Assembly (NCBI GenBank): GCA_039970095.1
Contig: JBDVMP010000005.1
Span: forward strand, 62,001 to 126,000
DNA: 64,000 bases
Direction: 5' to 3'
Origin: JAMZMI01 sp039970095
GTDB lineage: Bacteria > Bacteroidota > Bacteroidia > Cytophagales > Cyclobacteriaceae
Notes under the pieces: generated by a model
Told to the model about the DNA's origin: nothing
The model's input: the letters and a program-made list of their open reading frames with translations, nothing else
Database searches by the model: none
Shown here: in pieces, positions 35,141-44,312 of the stretch
Layout of the letters: each line of letters opens with the position of its first letter
How positions within the stretch are numbered: position 1 is the stretch's first letter
Made by a program: the position numbers and the translations under genes

Positions 35141-36451
35141 TCAAACTACTGTTACCCTGACCTTTTTCTTCTTGAGTCTCACATTGTTGACTTTAGGGAG
35201 CAGCTCCTTGACAGTGTCCCGCTTCACAGCTACAAAAGCACAATCGTTTTTCAGTTCGATCACTCCCAACTCATCCCTTTCTAACGCTCCCTGTTTGAAA
35301 AACAACCCGGCAATATCTCCTTTAGATATCTTGTCTTTTCTGCCTCCCGATATAAAAAGTGTATTCCATTCAGATCGTTTTGGCAGTGCCGATTTTCTCA
35401 GCTTCTCTTCTGGTAGGTTTCCAATAAAATCTGGCAAAGGTTCTTTTTCATATTGCAACACATAGGCTGTACCATCCGCATTCATTCGTGCTGTACGTCC
35501 ATTTCTATGAGTAAACTCCTCACTCTTCAGTGGCAGATGGTAATGGACAATAAATTTGATCTCAGGCACGTCAATACCTCGTGCTGCCAAATCTGTAGCA
35601 AGCAATATTTTGTGAGTCCCGTTCCTAAACTTGATCAACGCTCGTTCACGATCCACCTGCTCCATACCCCCGAAAAACGTGCCATGAGAAATTCGCTCAT
35701 CCGTCAGGCGATCACTTACGCGCTGAATGGAGTCTTTGAAATTGCAGAAAATGATCCCGTCCTGATCCCCAATATGCGCTATCAAATCAATCAGCGTGTC
35801 CAGCTTATCCTTAGATGGAGAGATTACAGTCTTGATCTTGAGCTGGTTGGTTTTTTCCTCCAGATAATCAACCACCATTGGCTTTCTCAGACCTACAAAC
35901 TGTGGAATCTCCACTCCTTGTGTAGCAGATGTCAACACCTTTTTTTGCACCTTGGGCAGCAAGGTCAATATCTCTTTCATTTCATCCTCAAAACCAACTT
36001 CCAGAGATTTATCAAACTCATCCAGAACCAGTGTCTGAATATACTGTGTATCAAAAGCCGATCTTCTCAAATGGTCCGCCACCCGACCAGGTGTACCAAT
36101 CAGCACGGCCGGCCGATGCTTGATCTCCAGCCTGTCTTTCGAACTTGATCGTCCACCATATACAGCATTCACCTTAAATCCCGTGCCCATTTCACGCATC
36201 ACCTGCTCAATCTGAATTGCCAACTCTCGTGACGGAACAATGACCACTATTTGAATTTCCTCGCAGGCTTTGTCCAATTGGTTGATTAGTGGTAGTAAAA
36301 AGGCCAGCGTCTTACCCGTACCTGTGGGAGAGAGCAATATGACTTCCTGAGCAGATTCTATGGCAAGTTGAGCCTCCTGCTGCATGGCATTCAGTTCTGC
36401 TATTCCGAGTTTAGCCAATATGGCCTCCTGACTTTTGATTGATTTGGACAT
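35141..36451 (-). CDS. DEAD-box RNA helicase, DbpA-like
   Basis: About 436 residues from ATG at 36451 (MSKSIKSQ), preferred over a start 18 bases upstream. Motifs: Walker A SPTGTGKTLAF, PSRELAIQ, GTPGRVAD, Walker B LVLDEFDKS (DEFD in place of DEAD), SAT, and HRNGRTARM. The C-terminal ~75 residues (KGDIAGLFFKQGALERDELG, then IELKNDCAFVAV) match the DbpA RNA-binding domain, which targets a 23S rRNA hairpin for ribosome assembly. Confidence 0.9.
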   Translation of the reverse strand: MSKSIKSQEAILAKLGIAELNAMQQEAQLAIESAQEVILLSPTGTGKTLAFLLPLINQLDKACEEIQIVVIVPSRELAIQIEQVMREMGTGFKVNAVYGGRSSSKDRLEIKHRPAVLIGTPGRVADHLRRSAFDTQYIQTLVLDEFDKSLEVGFEDEMKEILTLLPKVQKKVLTSATQGVEIPQFVGLRKPMVVDYLEEKTNQLKIKTVISPSKDKLDTLIDLIAHIGDQDGIIFCNFKDSIQRVSDRLTDERISHGTFFGGMEQVDRERALIKFRNGTHKILLATDLAARGIDVPEIKFIVHYHLPLKSEEFTHRNGRTARMNADGTAYVLQYEKEPLPDFIGNLPEEKLRKSALPKRSEWNTLFISGGRKDKISKGDIAGLFFKQGALERDELGVIELKNDCAFVAVKRDTVKELLPKVNNVRLKKKKVRVTVV

Positions 36452-36619
36452 GCGGCAAAGGTAGGGCATTGATCGACCTAACTTTCACTTATCACTTGGT
36501 TATCTGATGATTACACAAAAGAACATATATACTGGCTTTGGAAGGGCGCAAATATCTTATCCGGTCATTTCGGCATGCTTATCACAAAGTCCCATTAATT
36601 TAGTCTTACTGAGAACATC

Positions 36620-38104
36620 ATGAACCTATACGTGTTTTTCATTTCCGCCTTTACTGCCAGCAAATGTGGCATCAAGCCTAAAAGGATTGCAGGTATTCTG
36701 TTTCTCCTACTATCGGCGTGGTGCAGCCAGGCGCAGGTTACCGTGGTGTTGGAGTCCTTGCCTGCGGGCACTTCCGGGGCAGATACCATTTATCTCACAG
36801 GTAGCTTTAACGACTGGAATGTAAAGGATCCAAATTTCATGCTTTCCCGGCAGCTCGATGGCAAATTCGCCTTTCAGTTTCCTTCCGACCTCCTACCGCT
36901 GGAATATAAATTTACACGTGGCAGCTGGATGAAGGTAGAAACCACAGAGCAAAATGAGTTTCGATCAAACCGCCTGCTCAGTGCGGACCAAAATGGCGAA
37001 ACCATTTATGTAAACATCGCCAACTGGCAGGATTCGGGCGGGGCTCGCTCCATCCAGCTGATTACCTTCTATTATTTCGCCGTAGGTTTCCTTGGACTCA
37101 TTCTCATCTTTTTCATCTATCGCACCAAAAAAGCCGATCCCATAAAACTCCGTGCTTTCAGCCTGATGAATATGTTCCTGATTTTGATCTTTACTGGCGC
37201 AGTAGTATTTCATCTGGCCAATATCATTTGGCTGGCTTATATGGAAATGATCTTTCAGGTACTGCTCTTCGCATGGGGGCCATTACTTTTTATCTTTATT
37301 CAGTCTTTCAATGGCGAGCCTCTTCGCAGGTCTGCCCTGACGCTGTTTATTCCCATGCTGGCAATGGCAACTCTTGCCATTTTAGAAATCAACAATTCCG
37401 CCCTCGTCTCCTTCATGAATCACCGCTGGAAAGGTTTGCCCGCTGGCAATGTTGTCATACTCATTAGCGCCATGACCCACGTAGGTATCTATTTATTTCT
37501 GGCACTCAGAAAAGCCCGCTTGTTTCCCTCAACCCTCCGCCTCGTAACCAACCTCTTTATTCGGCTATTCGTTCGACTATCGGTGGCCACATGGATGATG
37601 CTGAATCTAAGCCTGATTGGCTTCATCATGCGCTGGCCTTCCATAATCACCGGAACATACGATCTTGTGTTCATTCCCTTCTCGGGACTCATGATCCTGG
37701 AAATGTACTACCTGTGGAAATTCCCGGAAATCCTGTTTGAGCGGCCGCACCCCATGCAACCTATGCCCCGTGACATTCAGCAAAAACTCGATCAGTGCAT
37801 GAAACATGATCAAGTGTTTAAAAATCCCGATTTGACTATTGCCGACCTGTCAGAAATACTGGGCGTGAAACAGCATGTGCTCAGCCGTATGCTCAATGAA
37901 AGCTATGGAAAAAACTTTCGTGATTACATAAACACCCACCGGGTAGAGGCTTTTATAGAACTAGCCGAGGCAGGAGGTCTGGAAAAGTTTACATTTCTGG
38001 CACTGGCACATGAGGTGGGCTTCAACTCTAAGTCCACTTTTAATCTGGCCTTCAAAAAGTGTACTAATCAGAGCCCACGGGAGTTTTTCAAGCTGAACAA
38101 GTAA
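36620..38104 (+). CDS. Membrane-embedded AraC-family regulator with N-terminal carbohydrate-binding-like domain
   Basis: 494 residues. A signal-like hydrophobic stretch (21-39) is followed by a domain of about 95 residues with the pattern of glycogen-binding modules (CBM48/CBM20 type): DTIYLTGSFNDWNVKDP and LEYKFTRGSWMKVET. Then come several membrane helices (about 145-370), and a C-terminal AraC-type double HTH from about 385 (NPDLTIADLSEILGVKQHVL, then FLALAHEVGFNSKSTFNLAF). It reads as a one-component sensor that could detect glucans outside the cytoplasm and bind DNA inside. The amylase gene lies 155 bp downstream. Function inferred from domains and context. Confidence 0.85.
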   Translation: MNLYVFFISAFTASKCGIKPKRIAGILFLLLSAWCSQAQVTVVLESLPAGTSGADTIYLTGSFNDWNVKDPNFMLSRQLDGKFAFQFPSDLLPLEYKFTRGSWMKVETTEQNEFRSNRLLSADQNGETIYVNIANWQDSGGARSIQLITFYYFAVGFLGLILIFFIYRTKKADPIKLRAFSLMNMFLILIFTGAVVFHLANIIWLAYMEMIFQVLLFAWGPLLFIFIQSFNGEPLRRSALTLFIPMLAMATLAILEINNSALVSFMNHRWKGLPAGNVVILISAMTHVGIYLFLALRKARLFPSTLRLVTNLFIRLFVRLSVATWMMLNLSLIGFIMRWPSIITGTYDLVFIPFSGLMILEMYYLWKFPEILFERPHPMQPMPRDIQQKLDQCMKHDQVFKNPDLTIADLSEILGVKQHVLSRMLNESYGKNFRDYINTHRVEAFIELAEAGGLEKFTFLALAHEVGFNSKSTFNLAFKKCTNQSPREFFKLNK

Positions 38105-38130
38105 AAACTCCACTTTACGAATTCCGCATT

Positions 38131-38144
38131 TGAAAACGTTTTCA
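38131..38144. promoter_or_regulatory. Perfect 14-bp palindromic operator-like site
   Basis: TGAAAACGTTTTCA, in the 155-bp gap between the AraC-type regulator gene and the amylase gene. The form (TG-N-AAACGTTT-N-CA) is the shape of LacI-family sites such as cre and of sugar-responsive LacI regulators. No LacI gene is in this window. Confidence 0.55.
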
Positions 38145-38258
38145 GCTGATCGTATTTGACCGATTTTCAAAAATAGGACGTTTTTATGCGACGTTTCAGG
38201 GAATTTCGAACTGCCGCTTAACAAGCAATTCTAACAACTCACATTAACTTTTTAAGAC

Positions 38259-40595
38259 ATGAAAAAAAATCTAGCTATTGTTTTATCACTGATTGCACTT
38301 ACATTATTTCCATTTGATGGAAATGCTCAAAATGATGTCATGATGCAGGCATTTTACTGGGACGTGCCAGTAGATGACCAAAACCTAAATGGCACCTGGT
38401 GGGACAACCTGAAGAATAAATCAACTACTCTAAAAGATGCTAATATCACAGGTATTTGGGTACCCTCACCTGCCAAAGGAAATTTTGGAATATGGGACAT
38501 GGGGTATGGAATCTTCGATCACTACGATCTGGGTAACTACAATCAAAAAGGAACCACTGAGACACGTTTCGGATCACGTGCCGAACTGGAATCTATGATT
38601 AGCACCATGCACACCAATGGCATAGAAGTTTATGCGGATATTGTACTCAACCATCTTTACACCAACTCAGACGAAGATGAGAACAACCCTGCAGTAAAGC
38701 AGTACGTCTTCGATGAGGCCTACAGAAGCGGGCAGCAATATTCTCCATATCCAACGAACGAAATAGTCTGGGTTATCAAAAATGCTGCTCCAGGCGATTA
38801 TTACATTCAAGTAGCCGGATATCACTTGGCAAGCACCGCCAAAGTTGAGCGCGGCTATGATCTCGAGATTGATTACTCTGGCTCAGGGTTCAGCGGTACT
38901 TATTCGTGGGAATCTGAACCTAACAATGGTGGCGGAAACTTTGATGTGTTCCCTGCATCTGGTGAAACGGTAAGGGGTCACATAGAAGTGGGTGATGTAG
39001 ATGAGTATAAAGTAACCGTATCATCTACAACAGATGTGTTGATCAAACTAACAGCCAAGCGTGAGATCGCAAGCCCATGGGAGTGGGCCTGGGCAGACCA
39101 GACAAATGGCTACTACCCTAAAGCTATTTGGTACAACAGCTCCAACATTGCGACCACCACACAACTGGAAGCACATACCAATACGGGCGTTTCTTACGTA
39201 ACGCACACAGGAACGGGTGAGCCGAACTATACCTGGAGCTATACCGATTTTCACCCTGTAGATGCCAGCGACTGGCTAGGGTACCCTGGCTCAGATGAGA
39301 TCATCACCAATACCAAGTTCTTCGGAAATGACTTTAACACATTCAATAGCACAGTAGAATCACGTTTCCAGGACTGGGGTGAGTGGCTGGTTGATGAAAT
39401 TGAATTTGATGGATTCCGAATGGACTTTGTACGTGGATTTCAGGAGGAATATGTTGCCGACTGGGTCAATAACCTACCATTGAAAAATGGTAGCCAGAGA
39501 TTTGTTGTGGGCGAATACTGGGGCTCAGACAGTCGTATCAAAAGCTGGGTCAATGAGGTAGCCTCGCATGGCGCTGATGTAGATGGATTCGATTTTCCAC
39601 TCAAATCTTCACTCACAGGAATGTGCAATGGTTACGGTAGCGGATATGATATGCGCTGGCTCAACAACGCTGGCATGGTAAGAAACACTGGCGGAAACAG
39701 CCTGCCAGGCACCTCTGTAGTGACCTGGTTGGAAAACCACGATACTGGAAAAGAGCACGACAAATGGATCACTAAGGACTGGAAAATGGGGTATGCCTAT
39801 ATCCTTACCCATGAGGGCAGGCCTTGTGTTTTCTACAATCACTTTTTCGGCGATACTATGATAGACAGCCACAACAGCTCATATACAGTAACACCGGACG
39901 CTGACCTGGACATAGACATAGAAAAACTAGCTTTTGTAAGAAAGACGTACCTCGGAGGATCACTGGAAGTACTCAGCGACGTGGGCAACCCGTACCCATC
40001 AGGAGATGCTTACAATGTGTATGTGGCTCGCCGTGCTGGAAATGGCACCAAGAGTGGCGCTATTGTGGTAATCAACAACCATGACAGCAGCACCAAAGGG
40101 CTTTGGGTTGATGCTACACCCTCCGGATGGACAGATTGGAGCAACACTACACTCGTGAATGCATTTGATGGCACCACTACCACTCAAGTGTATTCGGATG
40201 GTCGTGTGTATGTGGAAGCCCCATCAAGAGGTTATGCCGTTTACGTAAAGCAAAGCGAATATGTAGCCTATAGTGGGAATGGTTCTAGAGTAGGAATGGT
40301 CGAAGAATTGATCGACCCTGTGCAAGCGCAAATAGAAGAGTTTGCGGTAGCAAACTTGTACCCAAACCCTGTTCTAAACGGACAAGTAGCTTTGAACCTT
40401 GAAATTCCTACAGCCGATCAAGTTGTTGTAAACATCTTCGATGTGCAGGGCAAACACTACTTTGCCGAAAGGCAAATGCTGCAATCTGGCAGACAGGAAA
40501 TGAAACTGAACGTATCAGATCTGGCGCCCGGATATTACGTCACTAAAGTAAGTTTTGGCATGGAAACCAAAACCATCTCACTGCTCGTTAGATAA
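38259..40595 (+). CDS. Secreted alpha-amylase (GH13) with T9SS type A signal
   Basis: 778 residues with signal peptide (LSLIALTLFPFDGNAQ). GH13 motifs are clear: I DIVLNH (127-132), II GFRMDFVRG with nucleophile Asp389, III VVGEYW with acid/base Glu419, IV WLENHDTGKEH with Asp495. Between motifs I and II (about 140-340) is a domain B enlarged by a strand-rich insert containing SEPNNGGGNFDVF and VRGHIEVGDVDEYKVTV, resembling a bacterial pre-peptidase (PPC) domain. The C-terminal ~80 residues (NLYPNPVLNGQVALNLEIP to LLVR) are a type A T9SS sorting domain. Hydrolyses alpha-1,4-glucans outside the cell. Product pattern unknown. Confidence 0.93.
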   Translation: MKKNLAIVLSLIALTLFPFDGNAQNDVMMQAFYWDVPVDDQNLNGTWWDNLKNKSTTLKDANITGIWVPSPAKGNFGIWDMGYGIFDHYDLGNYNQKGTTETRFGSRAELESMISTMHTNGIEVYADIVLNHLYTNSDEDENNPAVKQYVFDEAYRSGQQYSPYPTNEIVWVIKNAAPGDYYIQVAGYHLASTAKVERGYDLEIDYSGSGFSGTYSWESEPNNGGGNFDVFPASGETVRGHIEVGDVDEYKVTVSSTTDVLIKLTAKREIASPWEWAWADQTNGYYPKAIWYNSSNIATTTQLEAHTNTGVSYVTHTGTGEPNYTWSYTDFHPVDASDWLGYPGSDEIITNTKFFGNDFNTFNSTVESRFQDWGEWLVDEIEFDGFRMDFVRGFQEEYVADWVNNLPLKNGSQRFVVGEYWGSDSRIKSWVNEVASHGADVDGFDFPLKSSLTGMCNGYGSGYDMRWLNNAGMVRNTGGNSLPGTSVVTWLENHDTGKEHDKWITKDWKMGYAYILTHEGRPCVFYNHFFGDTMIDSHNSSYTVTPDADLDIDIEKLAFVRKTYLGGSLEVLSDVGNPYPSGDAYNVYVARRAGNGTKSGAIVVINNHDSSTKGLWVDATPSGWTDWSNTTLVNAFDGTTTTQVYSDGRVYVEAPSRGYAVYVKQSEYVAYSGNGSRVGMVEELIDPVQAQIEEFAVANLYPNPVLNGQVALNLEIPTADQVVVNIFDVQGKHYFAERQMLQSGRQEMKLNVSDLAPGYYVTKVSFGMETKTISLLVR

Positions 40596-40620
40596 CGTTG
40601 TGGTAATTTCTCAACAACCA

Positions 40621-40656
40621 ATAACCCTTGTCTCTGGCAAGGGTTATTTTTTTGGA
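40621..40656 (+). terminator. Terminator of the amylase gene
   Basis: Stem ATAACCCTTG / CAAGGGTTAT followed by seven T. Confidence 0.9.
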
Positions 40657-40726
40657 TAACCCTCTATTTAAATGGAAATGAAGGACTTCCCATTCAACCA
40701 GTCAGACGTTCTCAGCTTACAAACTC

Positions 40727-41539
40727 TTACTGATTCACCCAGCCTAGCAACTCCTTTTTCTTATACCGGCTTATGGGCACTTCCGAATAACCACCAGCCC
40801 TTTTCACTACGACTCTGGCTTTTCTGTTGTGATCATTGAGAACTTCGCTTACCGCCTCGCGGCTCAGTAAGGTTTTTCTGTTTGCACGATAAAAAATCTG
40901 AGAAGGCAACAATGCCTGCACTTGATCCAAAGTTTGAAACTGTGTCCGTAGTTTGTTCGAATTTTGCTGGTGGATGCAGACTATGCCCTCCTCGAGTTCT
41001 ACCATTAGAATGTCCGAGACATCAACCCTCAACTGCCGATTCCCCATTGGTATGGTGAGTTTTTCTGACTGATATTTCTTATTGTCCATTTCATGTCCCG
41101 AGCGATATAGCGTATAAAGGACGAAAAGTAAATTTTCAATAATCACAATAGCCAATGTCACAAATAAGTAGGCAGAAAAATTGAGCCAACCGACCGGAAC
41201 ACCGAAGGCAAGTATATAAAGCACCGAGTAAACCAAAATGGCAACAAGCACATTGACGAGCAAAAACCTATAGATGCTCGCCCAACCAATACCGTTTTTG
41301 AAAATCGGATAGCGGATAAACCACGTCACTATCCAGGAGGCTGAGCAGATGACAACACCAAATAGTGCAACGCTCAAAAATGCACTTCCCGGAAATTCAT
41401 AGCCCAGACTAAAAGGCATTTTGCCGTATCTCAGGTGAGCATTTGTTACGGCCAGCACGAATATCACCCCATAGCGGATGGATGCTGTTTTCCAGCTAAA
41501 ATTGAATACCGACCAATCAGTACCTCGAATATTTTCCAT
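40727..41539 (-). CDS. Membrane-anchored LytTR DNA-binding regulator
   Basis: 270 residues. Four predicted helices within residues 20-145, then a LytTR domain from about 155: KLTIPMGNRQLRVDVSDILM, VELEEGIVCIHQQNSNKLRT, FYRANRKTLLSREAV and SRYKKKELLGWVNQ. LytTR proteins bind short direct repeats upstream of their targets. Its signal is unknown. It is convergent with the amylase gene and divergent from the DinB gene, so its target could be either itself or the DinB gene. Confidence 0.85.
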   Translation of the reverse strand: MENIRGTDWSVFNFSWKTASIRYGVIFVLAVTNAHLRYGKMPFSLGYEFPGSAFLSVALFGVVICSASWIVTWFIRYPIFKNGIGWASIYRFLLVNVLVAILVYSVLYILAFGVPVGWLNFSAYLFVTLAIVIIENLLFVLYTLYRSGHEMDNKKYQSEKLTIPMGNRQLRVDVSDILMVELEEGIVCIHQQNSNKLRTQFQTLDQVQALLPSQIFYRANRKTLLSREAVSEVLNDHNRKARVVVKRAGGYSEVPISRYKKKELLGWVNQ

Positions 41540-41715
41540 TTAATCTCCTATTTACCCATGTAAAAACGGGGTGGTCATTGTTAAGGTTTGCGTTTTACAC
41601 GATCGGAACATGTGCCATTCAAATACTTATTTGTACTGTTCAACTATTTCCTCCTCCGATTCTCCATCCCTCAAGGCTAATTATCGTCTTCTCTTTCAAA
41701 CTAAAATTTTTAAAT

Positions 41716-42303
41716 ATGAAAAAACCAATCTTTACTTTTCTACTCATGGCCACAGCGGTACTGGGATTTGCCCAAAAAGGAACCATTGGAGATTATGAGC
41801 GAGAGCTCTTGCTGAACAATTGGAGCTATGCAACTACACAACTCAAATCCACACTGGAAGGCATAACTGACGCTGAATGGACTCAAAAACCGACCGACGG
41901 AGGTTGGTCTGCGGCAGAGTGCATGGAGCATATCGTCATATCTATGCCAAGACAGGTATCTCAACTCAAAATGACGCTTGATGGCACAGCGGACAACAGT
42001 AAAAATCTGATAGCAAATGATGGTTATGTGCTTATGAAAATTTTGGATAGGGGGAAAAAATTTAAGACTCCTCTACCACCTGAAATGGGCAACCTCTCAC
42101 CTGAAAGTATGCTGAAGACCTATAATGAAACAGGCCAGGAGTTTTTGAAAATACTTATGGATGAGAAAGCCCAATTTCGAAATCATTTTGGCAAAGCTCC
42201 ATTTGGCGAGGTGGATGCCTATCAGCTCATGATATTGATTCCCGGGCACGTATTGAGACACCTCAACCAGATAGAAGAGATACTTGGTGATATAAGAGCA
42301 TAA
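41716..42303 (+). CDS. Exported DinB-family protein
   Basis: 195 residues from ATG at 41716, which opens a signal peptide (KKPIFTFLLMATAVLGFAQ). An earlier in-frame start would place extra residues ahead of it. DinB four-helix bundle with metal-binding positions: KPTDGGWSAAECMEHIVISM and GHVLRHLNQIEEIL supply His residues. Many members are thiol-S-transferase like, but no substrate can be named here. Confidence 0.8.
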   Translation: MKKPIFTFLLMATAVLGFAQKGTIGDYERELLLNNWSYATTQLKSTLEGITDAEWTQKPTDGGWSAAECMEHIVISMPRQVSQLKMTLDGTADNSKNLIANDGYVLMKILDRGKKFKTPLPPEMGNLSPESMLKTYNETGQEFLKILMDEKAQFRNHFGKAPFGEVDAYQLMILIPGHVLRHLNQIEEILGDIRA

Positions 42304-42307
42304 AAAC

Positions 42308-42434
42308 AAGATGCTAAAATGTGTTTTAGAATTGGCCGCCTAATTTATTGTCGCCGGCGATAAGTTTATTTCAAAACACCTTTCGACAGGCTCTCCGTGA
42401 TAGTCGATTAAGGCCGATTACATTTTAGCATCTT
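42308..42434. repeat. Inverted-repeat element between convergent genes
   Basis: Perfect 15-bp terminal inverted repeats AAGATGCTAAAATGT (42308-42322) and ACATTTTAGCATCTT (42420-42434) frame 97 bp without coding potential. The inside contains the palindrome TCGCCGGCGA. It may be a small MITE-like element or a two-way terminator for the flanking genes. No clear target duplication. Confidence 0.6.
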
Positions 42435-42455
42435 TATTTTTTCATCTACAGAAAA

Positions 42456-44153
42456 TCAGCTCTTCCACTCTTCTTTGAAGCCATCCCAGTATTCTTTTAC
42501 TGTCTGCTTCATTTCTTTTCTCAGGAGCAAAATCCCTATTAGGTTAGGTATGGTCATCAAGGCGATGGTGATATTGGCAAAGGTCCAAATGATGGTAGTA
42601 TCCGCGAAAGCAGCAAAGAAAAATGCCACCACATACACAATGCGGTAGTATATCACATACTTATTGCCAAAGAGATATGTAGTAGCTCTATCGCCATAAT
42701 AAGACCATGAAATGGCTGTACTGAAGGCAAACATGATCAAGCCAATTGTCACAATGTATTTACCATAATCCCCAAAGAAACCTTCATTGAAAGCCACGGT
42801 GGTCAGCGGCGCACTGTGAAGCAGGGACTTCCCTGAAATGATGATATCCTCATTTGCATCCGTCAGGCTGCCCCCAAGCACCTGAAGCGATCCTGTGTAT
42901 GGCGTGCCCTCTTTTGTTACTCTGACATCTTCTGCGAAAGACCTTGCGGCAAGGATCGTTTGTGGGCTGGTAACTTCTCCGTTTACCACTTTCAGGTCTC
43001 CTGAGAAGAGTATTTCCTCACGCTCGTTGAGCAAAGACTTTCTGACCTTCTCTACATGATCCGGGTTAGACTCCTGATACGATTGCTCCAACACAATCAC
43101 ATCTGAGAACTGAAACTCATTGTCATACTTGGTCATCCACGCTCCAGATGACAACAGCACCAAACCTGTAATGGTACAAATGATAATGGTATCGATGAAA
43201 GGCTCCAAAATAGCCACCATACCCTCCGAAACCGGCTCGTGAGCTTTGGCTGCCGCATGGGCAATCGGTGCTGAACCCTGCCCTGCTTCGTTCGAGAACA
43301 AACCACGGTTCACACCCCTATTGAAGGCAAAAGCCAGATTGGCCCCCAGGAATCCGCCCATAGCCGCACTGCCAGAAAAAATGTCAGCGAAGATCGAAAT
43401 GAATGAAGGAATGATATTGTCATAGTTGTAAAAAATGACCGAAAGAGCACCAATCATATAAACCAGGGCCATGAACGGCACCAGCTTTTCTGTAACCTGC
43501 ACGATCCTTTTAATCCCTCCTAAAATCACAAGCGCAAGCAACACTGCCAATACACCTCCGGTGATCATCTGATCTACACCGAAAGTGGTGAAGACAGAGT
43601 TGGCTATATTATTGATCTGAGGCAAACTACCCGTACCAAAGGAAGAACCGATCGTCGCAATGGCAAAAATGGCTCCCATCCAAACTCCGGTATTGATTTT
43701 CTTTCCGCTCTTTAATGTGATGTTTAGCCGACTTTTCATGAAGTACATTGGTCCTCCTGATACTGATCCATCGGCAATTTTTTCCCTGTACTTATGAGAT
43801 AGCGTTACCTCCACAAACTTGGTGGTCATACCCAGAAAAGCAGTGACCAGCATCCAAAATAAAGCTGCTGGTCCTCCCAGGTGAATAGCCAGTGCCACAC
43901 CCCCGATATTTCCGGTTCCCACGGTACCTGAAAGCGCAGTGGTCAATGCTTGAAAGTGTGTAGCATCTCCTTCATCTCCGTCCTTATCAAACTTCCCTCT
44001 CACTACGCGCAGCGCATGTCTGAAGTATCTCAGCTGCGGCAACCCCAAATAAAGGGTAAAGAAAAGCCCCGTGCCCAGAAGGAGATATACAAACCATGGT
44101 GATCCCCCGATATAGCTATCTATCAGGTTGAGAATATCATTGAGTTGACGCAT
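42456..44153 (-). CDS. Sodium:alanine/glycine symporter (AgcS family)
   Basis: 565 residues. Amino acid-sodium cotransport. Family motifs: GTVGTGNIGGVALAIHLGGP (77-96), SGGPMYFM (132-139), NRGLFSNEAGQGSAPIAHAA (282-301). About 12 membrane segments are visible. Longer than the usual ~460 residues because of an insert at about 341-447 between two helices, rich in Glu, Ser and Gly. This insert looks soluble and lies in a loop that should face outside. Confidence 0.9.
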   Translation of the reverse strand: MRQLNDILNLIDSYIGGSPWFVYLLLGTGLFFTLYLGLPQLRYFRHALRVVRGKFDKDGDEGDATHFQALTTALSGTVGTGNIGGVALAIHLGGPAALFWMLVTAFLGMTTKFVEVTLSHKYREKIADGSVSGGPMYFMKSRLNITLKSGKKINTGVWMGAIFAIATIGSSFGTGSLPQINNIANSVFTTFGVDQMITGGVLAVLLALVILGGIKRIVQVTEKLVPFMALVYMIGALSVIFYNYDNIIPSFISIFADIFSGSAAMGGFLGANLAFAFNRGVNRGLFSNEAGQGSAPIAHAAAKAHEPVSEGMVAILEPFIDTIIICTITGLVLLSSGAWMTKYDNEFQFSDVIVLEQSYQESNPDHVEKVRKSLLNEREEILFSGDLKVVNGEVTSPQTILAARSFAEDVRVTKEGTPYTGSLQVLGGSLTDANEDIIISGKSLLHSAPLTTVAFNEGFFGDYGKYIVTIGLIMFAFSTAISWSYYGDRATTYLFGNKYVIYYRIVYVVAFFFAAFADTTIIWTFANITIALMTIPNLIGILLLRKEMKQTVKEYWDGFKEEWKS

Positions 44154-44249
44154 GTAGTTAGGTTTTTGTTTGTGATGTCAATCCAACAAAAATAGGTATT
44201 AAAGTGGTTTATCAAATTTTGATCTGATAAATGGTAAAATGAATTGAAA

Positions 44250-44290
44250 ACACATGTGGAGCTTCGACATAGTTAGAAGCTCCACTTCTA
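44250..44290. terminator. Hairpin after the 338-residue secreted-protein gene
   Basis: Stem TGGAGCTTC / GAAGCTCCA (44254-44283) lies just past the stop of the minus-strand gene at 44313. The T tract on the minus transcript is weak. Confidence 0.5.
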
Positions 44291-44312
44291 ACAAAACAAG
44301 CTTTTTAAAGCA

